Source: CAZOHN01 sp964579325
Lineage (GTDB): Bacteria > Pseudomonadota > Alphaproteobacteria > Rhodobacterales > Rhodobacteraceae
DNA length: 38,451 nucleotides
Assembly: GCA_964579325.1 (NCBI GenBank)
Contig: CAZOHN010000010.1
Span: forward strand, 1 to 38,451
Reading direction: 5' to 3'
Shown in pieces: positions 22,955 to 29,196 of this stretch (position 1 is the stretch's first letter; each line of letters begins with the position of its first letter). Position numbers and translations under genes: made by a program. The notes under the pieces were generated by a model. The model saw only the letters and a program-made list of their open reading frames with translations. It did not search any database and was not told the DNA's origin.

Positions 22955-23779
22955 ATGTCCCAAGGCCAGACCCTCTCCGAGCGTGCCGTCGAGGTGCTTA
23001 CCACAGCGGACGCCCGCGCCAAGGCTGCGCTCTCGCGCCGGCATGCATCCGACTGGAAAGCCGCCCGCGCCGCCGGGATGCCACTGCCGCTCGGAACGGC
23101 CTTGCCGCCCGACCGACCTGCCCGTCCCGAGCGGCCCGCATTGCTGCCGCCGAAAGACGTTCCGCGCCGCCGCCAGGGATCCCGTGAAGGCCGCATCGCC
23201 CTTCTGCATGCCATTGCCCATATCGAACTGAACGCCGTGGACCTGCACTGGGATATCATCGCCCGGTTCGCCCATGTTCCCATGCCCACGGGCTTCCACG
23301 ATGACTGGGTGAAGGCCGCCGACGAGGAGGCGAAGCATTTCAACCTCCTCGCAGATTGCCTGGAGGCACAAGGCAGCCACTACGGCGCCCTCCCCGCCCA
23401 CGCCTTCATGTGGCGTGCCGCCGAGGACACCGCCCAAGACCTGCTCGCCCGCCTCGCGGTGGTGCCGATGGTCCTGGAGGCGCGCGGTCTTGACGTGACC
23501 CCAGGCATGATACGCATATTCGGCAATACCGGCGATGCACAGGCTGTCGCCGCGCTGGAGACCATCTATGCGGAGGAAGTAGGTCACGTCGCCTATGGCT
23601 CCAAGTGGTTCAATTTCCTCTGCGGCCGAGCCGACGTCGATCCCAGGGACACCTTCCACGCCCTCGTCCGCAAGTACTTCCACGGCGCTCTAAAGCCTCC
23701 GTTCAACGAGGAAAAGCGTGCCGAGGCGGGGATTCCGCCTGATTTCTACTGGCCGCTCGCCGAGGAAACCGGCCCCTGA
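22955..23779 (+). CDS. DUF455 family ferritin-like protein
   Basis: A 274-residue soluble protein of the DUF455 family, which has a ferritin-like four-helix fold. Likely metal-site residues are in HAIAHIELNAVDLHWD, in DEEAKHFNLL and in EEVGHVAYGSKWF, giving the Glu/His pattern of a di-metal centre. FNEEKRAEAGIPPDFYWPL is the typical end. Family members are annotated only as ferritin-like or, loosely, in relation to tRNA hydroxylation enzymes such as MiaE; no function is established to my knowledge. I start at ATG 22955 (GGAG upstream); the longer frame back to 22829 would overlap the caspase gene and lacks conservation cues. It follows the caspase gene by 89 bases and precedes the M23 gene by about 150. 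Confidence 0.88.
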   Translation: MSQGQTLSERAVEVLTTADARAKAALSRRHASDWKAARAAGMPLPLGTALPPDRPARPERPALLPPKDVPRRRQGSREGRIALLHAIAHIELNAVDLHWDIIARFAHVPMPTGFHDDWVKAADEEAKHFNLLADCLEAQGSHYGALPAHAFMWRAAEDTAQDLLARLAVVPMVLEARGLDVTPGMIRIFGNTGDAQAVAALETIYAEEVGHVAYGSKWFNFLCGRADVDPRDTFHALVRKYFHGALKPPFNEEKRAEAGIPPDFYWPLAEETGP

Positions 23780-23832
23780 TCGGCGGAAACCTGCCACGCA
23801 GGCAACAGTTCGCAACAGAGTTCCGGAATGTG

Positions 23833-23857
23833 TTGAAAAGGCAGGCAGACTGGTATT
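23833..23857 (+). promoter_or_regulatory. Weak candidate promoter upstream of the M23 peptidase gene
   Basis: The AT-rich patch holds TTGAAA (23833-23838) and TATTAA (23852-23857), only 15 bases apart; a shifted -35 (TGTTGA) would give 17. The -10 runs into TTAACC, which resembles half of a CtrA site. This is suggestive only. Confidence 0.3.
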
Positions 23858-23926
23858 AACCGCTAGTAGGTGCCGCGCGGGGGGACGCGACGGTCCAAGA
23901 GGCATGGGCTACACGGGAAACATCCG

Positions 23927-25267
23927 TTGCATAGGCAACTCTGGACAAGGCTGAACGCGGCACTCGAACGTCACTTTCCCGAGCGCCGTCTCTTTCTGAA
24001 ATCCGAGACCGAGACGCGCTTCGTCCGTCTTCGTCCGGCAACTCAACTCACGGCAGCAGTCGGTGTAACCGCTTTCGTGTCGTGGACAGTCGTCGCGACT
24101 GCGGTGTTCCTGATGGACTCCATCGGCGCAGGCAACGCGCGCGACCAAGCAGCGCTCCGGCAGGCCACTTACGAGATGCGCCTCAACGCACTCGCGGCAG
24201 ATCGCGATGCCCGCGCATCCGAGGCACATGCGGCCCAGCAGCGCTTTACACTGGCTCTCGCCGAAGTCTCCGCCATGCAGGAACGTCTGCTTGCGTCCGA
24301 AGACCGCCGCCGCGAACTCGAGACCGGAATCGACGTGATCCAGGCAACGCTCCGCCGCACCATGCGCGAACGCGACCTGGCCCGCGCCGAGGCCGAACGG
24401 ATCGTCGCCGAGGCGGGCGGCACGGCGTCCACGGACGGCGTCGGGGGCGTCGCACCCGAGGAACTCGCCTCGACCGTCGATTTCCTGACCTCGGCCCTCT
24501 ACGATACGGCGCTCGAGCGCGGCGAGATTGCCGCCGAGGCCGAGGTCGCGCGTGTAGCGGCCGAGGACCTCGCGCTTGAACTCCGACTGATCGAGGACCG
24601 CAACGACCGCATCTTCAGCCAGCTCGAAGAAGCCGTAACGGTCTCGCTGGAACCGCTCGACCGGATGTTCCGCGAGGCCGGCCTGCCGCCCGACCGCATC
24701 ATCGAGGAGCTTCGCCGCGGCTACTCGGGACAGGGCGGCCCGTTGACGCCGCTCTCGGTCTCGACGATGGGCGGTGAACCCGAGCCGGACATGTTGCGCG
24801 CCAACGAAGTGCTGCGCCGCCTCGACGAGGTGAACATGTACCGCCTTGCCGCCGAGAAGGCCCCCTTCGCCGAGCCGCTCAGGTCGGCGTTCCGTTTCAC
24901 GTCCGGTTTCGGCCCGCGACGCGATCCCAAGGGTGCTGGCACGCGGATGCACGATGGTCTCGATTTCGCAGCTGGCCACGGCACCCCGATCTTCTCGACC
25001 GCCGATGGAACCGTCGTTCATGCCGGTTGGGACGGTGGATATGGTCGTGCCGTGCGCATCCGTCACGCCTTCGGCATCGAGACGCTCTATGCTCACATGA
25101 GTCAGCTTCGCGTGAATGTGGGAGACAGGGTGTCGCGCGGCGACAGGATCGGTGATATGGGTAGCACCGGACGGTCCACTGGAACCCACCTGCACTACGA
25201 AGTGCACGTCGGCGGTAGGCCCGTGAACCCAATGACCTACATCAGGGCGGCGAAGAATGTTTTCTAA
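23927..25267 (+). CDS. Membrane-anchored M23 (LytM) peptidoglycan endopeptidase with coiled coil
   Basis: Bitopic inner-membrane protein with a cytoplasmic tail (ERHFPERRLFLKSETETRFV), one membrane segment (LTAAVGVTAFVSWTVVATAV, about residues 39-62), a long charged coiled coil (about 75-235) and a C-terminal M23 domain. Zinc ligands are complete: His342 and Asp346 in MHDGLDF, and His421/His423 in HLHYEVH. It is therefore predicted to be an active DD-endopeptidase, unlike degenerate EnvC-type members. The start is uncertain: I use TTG 23927, which places the frame just before the conserved tail; GTG 23870 is an in-frame alternative. The stop overlaps the bactofilin start by 11 bases. M23 peptidases paired with bactofilins (LmdC/Csd1 type) shape the cell wall locally in other bacteria. 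Confidence 0.9.
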   Translation: MHRQLWTRLNAALERHFPERRLFLKSETETRFVRLRPATQLTAAVGVTAFVSWTVVATAVFLMDSIGAGNARDQAALRQATYEMRLNALAADRDARASEAHAAQQRFTLALAEVSAMQERLLASEDRRRELETGIDVIQATLRRTMRERDLARAEAERIVAEAGGTASTDGVGGVAPEELASTVDFLTSALYDTALERGEIAAEAEVARVAAEDLALELRLIEDRNDRIFSQLEEAVTVSLEPLDRMFREAGLPPDRIIEELRRGYSGQGGPLTPLSVSTMGGEPEPDMLRANEVLRRLDEVNMYRLAAEKAPFAEPLRSAFRFTSGFGPRRDPKGAGTRMHDGLDFAAGHGTPIFSTADGTVVHAGWDGGYGRAVRIRHAFGIETLYAHMSQLRVNVGDRVSRGDRIGDMGSTGRSTGTHLHYEVHVGGRPVNPMTYIRAAKNVF

Positions 25268-25793
25268 ATCCAGAATCAATGAGCCCGGCCCCAAGGCCGC
25301 CGAGCCGGAGAAACCCAAGATGGCTGAACCCGCACCCCGTCCACTGGGCGATTATGGCGCAAGCACACTTCCCAAGGCTAAGCCGTCACCGTCGATCCTG
25401 TCGTCCGATCTCACGATCGTCGGCAACCTCAAGACGTCGGGCGACATCCAGGTCGAAGGCGTGGTCGAAGGCGATATCCGCGCGCACCTGCTGACTGTAG
25501 GTGAAGGCGCCACGATCCGCGGCGAGATCATTGCCGACGACGTCGTCGTCAATGGTCGTATCGTCGGCCGTGTGCGGGGGCTGAAGGTGCGGCTTACCTC
25601 GACGGCGCGCGTCGAAGGCGACATCATCCACAAGACGATCGCAATCGAATCCGGCGCGCATTTCGAAGGCTCGGTGCAGCGGCAGGAAGATCCTATCGCC
25701 GGGGCCCCGAAGGCAGCGCTTGCCGCCCCGTCCTCATCGGGAGGCGGGCAGGCCGCGACGCCGGCGAAGTCCGCGGAGAGCGCACCAAGCTGA
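25257..25793 (+). CDS. Bactofilin cytoskeletal protein
   Basis: A 178-residue bactofilin (DUF583), a self-assembling right-handed beta-helix protein that scaffolds cell-wall enzymes at the membrane. Residues ~46-142 form the helix, with the repeating pattern DLTIVGNLKTSGDIQVEGVVEG followed by regularly spaced Gly/Val units and GSVQR. Disordered flanks rich in Pro, Ala and Lys (about 1-42 and 143-178) are characteristic. The ATG lies inside the M23 peptidase gene (11-base overlap, different frame), so the two are translationally coupled and almost certainly work together: the bactofilin would position the peptidase through its cytoplasmic tail. A strong terminator follows 23 bases after the stop. 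Confidence 0.93.
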   Translation: MFSKSRINEPGPKAAEPEKPKMAEPAPRPLGDYGASTLPKAKPSPSILSSDLTIVGNLKTSGDIQVEGVVEGDIRAHLLTVGEGATIRGEIIADDVVVNGRIVGRVRGLKVRLTSTARVEGDIIHKTIAIESGAHFEGSVQRQEDPIAGAPKAALAAPSSSGGGQAATPAKSAESAPS

Positions 25794-25816
25794 TCTCCGA
25801 CCCAACCGGAACACCT

Positions 25817-25842
25817 AAACGCCCGCCCCCCGGCGGGCGTTT
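25817..25842 (+). terminator. Strong bidirectional Rho-independent terminator
   Basis: A perfect 11-base stem, AAACGCCCGCC (25817-25827) with GGCGGGCGTTT (25832-25842), closes a CCCC loop. A-runs and T-runs at the stem base serve both directions, so it can end both the bactofilin operon and the convergent DUF2189 gene, whose stop is at 25848. Confidence 0.85.
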
Positions 25843-25847
25843 CGCTT

Positions 25848-26627
25848 TCAGGGCAGCAGCCGGCGGTACAGGTGCCAACTCGCGTGGCCAAGTATCGGCA
25901 GAACGAAGAACAGCCCCAGAAACGCCGGCACCATCGCAGCGAACAGCGCGGCAGCGATCAGCAGGCCCCAGCCCAGCATCGTTGCCGGCGAGGCCTGCAC
26001 GGTACGGACCGAGGTGATCATCGCCGTGACGAAGTCGACTTCGCGGTCGAGAAGGAGCGGCAGGCTCACGACCTGGGTCGCGAAGAGGATCAGGGCGAAG
26101 ACCGCACCCACTGCGCTGCCGAAGGCCAGCATCGTCAGGCCCGATGCGGATCGGTAGATCTCGAACGAGGAGGAGATGTTCGTCATCGTCGCGTTGCCGA
26201 GAAACAGCGCGAAGATCATGTGTCCGAGGAAGTTCCAGAACAGGAAGAAGACGACGATCACGGCCGCGACCGAAGGGATCTGACGGTCCTTCTGTCGGAA
26301 GATCACGCCGAGAACGCCAGACCAGTCCAGGCTCTCGCCCTGTTCGAGACGTCGGCTGACCTCGTAGAGCCCCACCGCGATGAACGGGCCTATCAAGGGG
26401 AAGCCAAGCGTGATCGGGATTGTCCACCAGACTTCACCGGCCACGGCGAGCGCCCACCACAGCAGCAGCCCGCCCGCGACGTAGACGCCCCCGAAGAACA
26501 AGCCGAAGACCGGAGCCGCCCGGAAGTCCTGCCATCCCGCAATGAGTGCCGCACGAAGATCCTCGGCGGTGGCAATCAGGGGCTCGGGCACGACGGACGG
26601 CTGCCGTGGCGCCGCAGTGTCGGACAT
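25848..26627 (-). CDS. DUF2189 integral membrane protein
   Basis: A 259-residue inner-membrane protein of the DUF2189 family, function unknown. After a hydrophilic N-terminus with a typical ATAEDLRAALIAGWQDFRAAP, about six hydrophobic segments follow, with family-like GFPLIGPFIAVGLYEVSRRLEQGE between helices 2 and 3 and SLPLLLDREVDFVTAMITS later. I start at ATG 26627 (MSDTAAP), preceded by GGGAGGGA; an upstream in-frame ATG at 26687 is less likely. It is convergent with bactofilin across the shared terminator and divergent from the Hint gene, so it is probably monocistronic. Nothing suggests a substrate. Confidence 0.87.
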   Translation of the reverse strand: MSDTAAPRQPSVVPEPLIATAEDLRAALIAGWQDFRAAPVFGLFFGGVYVAGGLLLWWALAVAGEVWWTIPITLGFPLIGPFIAVGLYEVSRRLEQGESLDWSGVLGVIFRQKDRQIPSVAAVIVVFFLFWNFLGHMIFALFLGNATMTNISSSFEIYRSASGLTMLAFGSAVGAVFALILFATQVVSLPLLLDREVDFVTAMITSVRTVQASPATMLGWGLLIAAALFAAMVPAFLGLFFVLPILGHASWHLYRRLLP

Positions 26628-26836
26628 TGCCGGTCCCTCCCGATTTCCCGTTGGCCCAAAGCTAGGGGCGGCGCACTCGTGAGGCAACGGGATTCTCCCA
26701 TTGGCCGTCTCCCGGGAATCGCCCGTCCAAGGGCCCCTCCGGGCATGAACTTTCTGGAAACGGGCCTGCGATACTGATCAGGTCAGACCGAGCACCCAGC
26801 GCAACCGCGCGGAAGGCCCACGCCGGGGAAGGAAGT

Positions 26837-27871
26837 ATGGCGGACGGCGTCTACATCGCGCCTGTCATGCTGCGGGGCGACATGATTGCCTCGCTTTCAG
26901 GACAGCCGACCAATGTCGGCAATCCCGGCGATCCGGGCTTTGGCATCGCGCTGCCCAACGTCACTGCGCTTGCCGATTCCAGCGAACTGTTTCGACTGGT
27001 CTGGTATGGCAACACCAGCACTCAAGGCACGGCGACCGAGTTCCTGAACGGCCAGTACTGGCGCCTGGAACGCTACGATCCGGCTCAGGACCCCTCTGGG
27101 GACCCGGCATCGGGCGATGACGGGTGGGCCGCAGTCGCCGGCTATGCTGAAAGCGTCACGCCGAGGCAGGATCTTGTCAACGATCTGGGGGCCGGCGACT
27201 CCTACGTCGTGTTCAGCGCCCCGGGCGGCTTTCTTCTCTTTGACATGCGTGGCGGCCTACCCGCGAGCCCGACCAACCTGAACTACCTCGCAAGCGACGA
27301 GAACGACGATCTCGCCACGGGCGAAAACGATGGCAATCTCGATTTCGGCGATGCCTACACCGCCCTGTGCTTCTGCGCCGGCACGATGATCGAAACGTCG
27401 GACGGGCCGCGTCCGGTCGAGGCGCTGCGGCCCGGTGATTTGGTGCAGACCCGGGATCACGGCCTTCAACCCCTGAGATGGACCGGCAGGCACGTTCTCT
27501 CGGAGGCCGCATTGCGCGCTGCGCCGCATCTGCGGCCGCTCCGGATTGCCGCAGGGGCTCTCAGCCGAGGCGTTCCCGCCCTCGATCTCGAAGTATCACC
27601 GCAGCATCGTCTGCTGGTGCGATCCCGGGTCTCTAACCGGATGACCCGGGTTCCTGAGGTCCTGGTGGCAGCACGACACCTGGCCGGACTGCCCGGAATA
27701 GGCCTGAGTAGGGCGCCCGGACCGGTCCGGTATCACCACTTGCTGCCAGACAGACATGAACTCGTCCTGGCCAACGGCGCCCTGGCGGAATCGCTGTTCG
27801 TCGGACCGGAACCCTGCGCTCCCTGTCGAGGGCGGCCCGCGACGAGATCGCCCTGCTGTTTCCGCAATTGA
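26837..27871 (+). CDS. Hint-domain protein with C-terminal frameshift
   Basis: A 344-residue open frame encoding an N-terminal region of unknown fold (about 1-175) and a Hint (hedgehog/intein) domain. The Hint start is FCAGTMIETSDGPRPVEALRPGD, with the candidate nucleophile Cys180, and a His in SPQHRLLV (His257) matches the second Hint block. YHHLLPDRHELVLANGALAESLFVGPE is conserved in Rhodobacterales Hint proteins. After Glu325 the frame goes wrong: the last 19 residues (Cys/Pro/Arg-rich) are unlike the family, while the expected ending lies one frame over. One missing base near 27809-27812 explains this. It may be a sequencing error, a recent mutation or a pseudogene. GGAAGGAAG precedes the ATG. 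Such proteins may self-cleave; secretion is likely non-classical. Confidence 0.85.
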   Translation: MADGVYIAPVMLRGDMIASLSGQPTNVGNPGDPGFGIALPNVTALADSSELFRLVWYGNTSTQGTATEFLNGQYWRLERYDPAQDPSGDPASGDDGWAAVAGYAESVTPRQDLVNDLGAGDSYVVFSAPGGFLLFDMRGGLPASPTNLNYLASDENDDLATGENDGNLDFGDAYTALCFCAGTMIETSDGPRPVEALRPGDLVQTRDHGLQPLRWTGRHVLSEAALRAAPHLRPLRIAAGALSRGVPALDLEVSPQHRLLVRSRVSNRMTRVPEVLVAARHLAGLPGIGLSRAPGPVRYHHLLPDRHELVLANGALAESLFVGPEPCAPCRGRPATRSPCCFRN

Positions 27872-27981
27872 TCCGCGCCGCCTCCGCCGGGTGTGCCGTC
27901 CGGCCGATCATGAACGGGCGTCGCAGCCGCAAGCTGGCAGAACGCCACGCGCGCTCCCGCCATCCCCTCGTTGACGGATAG
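27811..27981 (+). other. Displaced C-terminal segment of the Hint protein (other frame)
   Basis: Read from 27811, the frame gives TLRSLSRAARDEIALLF, then VRPIMNGRRSRKLAERHARS and a TAG at 27979-27981. This matches the normal ending of Rhodobacterales Hint proteins (LRSLS, then a basic ARxLxxRH tail). Joined after Glu325 by inserting one base, it restores a protein of about 381 residues. Confidence 0.75.
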
Positions 27982-27985
27982 AGTT

Positions 27986-29110
27986 TCAGCCGACCTGTGC
28001 TTCTGCCCGGCTCTTGCCGGCCACGTCCATCGCCAGTGTCGCCGCCATGAACGCGTCGAGGTCGCCGTCGAGCACGCCTTGTGTGTCGGATGTCTCGAAA
28101 CCCGTCCGCAGGTCCTTCACCATCTGGTAGGGCTGCAACACATAGGAGCGGATCTGGTTGCCCCATCCGGCGTCACCCTTGGCCGCATGCTGGGCGTTCA
28201 CCTCGGCATTCCGCCGGTCGAGCTCCATCTGGTAGAGCCTGGCCTTGAGCGCATTCATCGCCACTTCGCGGTTTTGGTGCTGGGATTTGAGCGACGAGGT
28301 CACCACGATGCCCGTCGGGAAGTGGGTGATCCGCACAGCCGAGTCGGTCTTGTTGACGTGCTGTCCGCCCGCCCCCGAGGCCCGCATCGTGTCGATGCGG
28401 ATGTCCTTCTCGGGGATCACGATCTCGATGGCATCGTCCACCACCGGGTAGACCCAGACCGAAGCGAACGACGTCTGCCGCTTGTCGCCCGACCCGAACG
28501 GGCTGATCCGGACCAGACGGTGCACGCCCGATTCCGACTTCAACCAGCCGTAGGCGTTCGAACCGCTGACCTTGTATGTTGCCGACTTGATGCCCGTCTC
28601 ATCGCCCGCACTTTCGTCGAGAAGCTCGACCTCATAGCCCCGCGCCTCGGCCCAGCGGACATACATCCGCGCGAGCATGTTGGCCCAGGCGCAGCTTTCG
28701 GTGCCGCCCGCGCCTGCGTTGATCTCGAGGAACGTGTCGTTGCCGTCGGCCTCGCCGTCGAGCAGCGCCTCGATCTCCTGCGCCGCAGCTTTCTCGGTCA
28801 GAGACTTGAGCGCCACTTCCGCCTCGCGGACCACATCGTCGTCGCCCTCGGCCTCGCCCAGTTCGATGAGTTCAAGGTTGTCGCGCAGTTCGCGATCCAT
28901 CTTGTCCCAGCTTTCGACCCGGTCGAGCAGTTGCTGCCGCTCGCGCATCAGCTTCTGGGCCTTCGCCGGATCGTCCCAGAGCGTCGGATCCTCCACGCGG
29001 GCGTTGAATTCCTCGAGCCGGTGCTGCGCGGTCGGCCGGTCCATCCGCTTGGCCAGAAGGTCAAGCGAGGTGCGGATCGCAGCTACGTTGGCTTCGGTCT
29101 CGGCGCGCAT
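27986..29110 (-). CDS. prfB: Peptide chain release factor 2 (RF2)
   Basis: Recognises UGA and UAA stop codons and triggers peptide release on the ribosome. The 374-residue product has the codon-recognition tripeptide SPF (residues 203-205) and the catalytic GGQ (248-250, in RASGAGGQHVNKTDSAVR). The Gln of GGQ is normally methylated by PrmC. The frame is continuous from ATG 29110: the early in-frame UGA and programmed +1 frameshift that autoregulate E. coli prfB are absent. It lies 86 bases downstream of PBP1A on the same strand, an arrangement common in alphaproteobacteria. Its stop is four bases beyond the stop of the displaced Hint tail on the other strand. Confidence 0.97.
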   Translation of the reverse strand: MRAETEANVAAIRTSLDLLAKRMDRPTAQHRLEEFNARVEDPTLWDDPAKAQKLMRERQQLLDRVESWDKMDRELRDNLELIELGEAEGDDDVVREAEVALKSLTEKAAAQEIEALLDGEADGNDTFLEINAGAGGTESCAWANMLARMYVRWAEARGYEVELLDESAGDETGIKSATYKVSGSNAYGWLKSESGVHRLVRISPFGSGDKRQTSFASVWVYPVVDDAIEIVIPEKDIRIDTMRASGAGGQHVNKTDSAVRITHFPTGIVVTSSLKSQHQNREVAMNALKARLYQMELDRRNAEVNAQHAAKGDAGWGNQIRSYVLQPYQMVKDLRTGFETSDTQGVLDGDLDAFMAATLAMDVAGKSRAEAQVG

Positions 29111-29196
29111 CGGCGAGGGGTCTCCGGGCTGTTTCCGATGAGGTCTGCGTGATAGACGAGCCGCCTGCCCGCTGCAAGCCCGCCGCCCCTTGACGG

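Noticed and set aside
22108..23343. Long open frame on the minus strand across the caspase and DUF455 genes
   Set aside because: Arg/Ser/Ala-rich shadow frame spanning two recognisable genes, no family features.
23808..23823. GTTC...GTTC direct repeat upstream of the M23 gene, resembling a LexA box
   Set aside because: The spacing is 8 bases, not the 7 required for the alphaproteobacterial LexA motif.
27971..29152. Long plus-strand open frame opposite prfB
   Set aside because: Shadow of the highly conserved prfB; the His/Arg-rich product is typical of antisense frames in GC-rich DNA.
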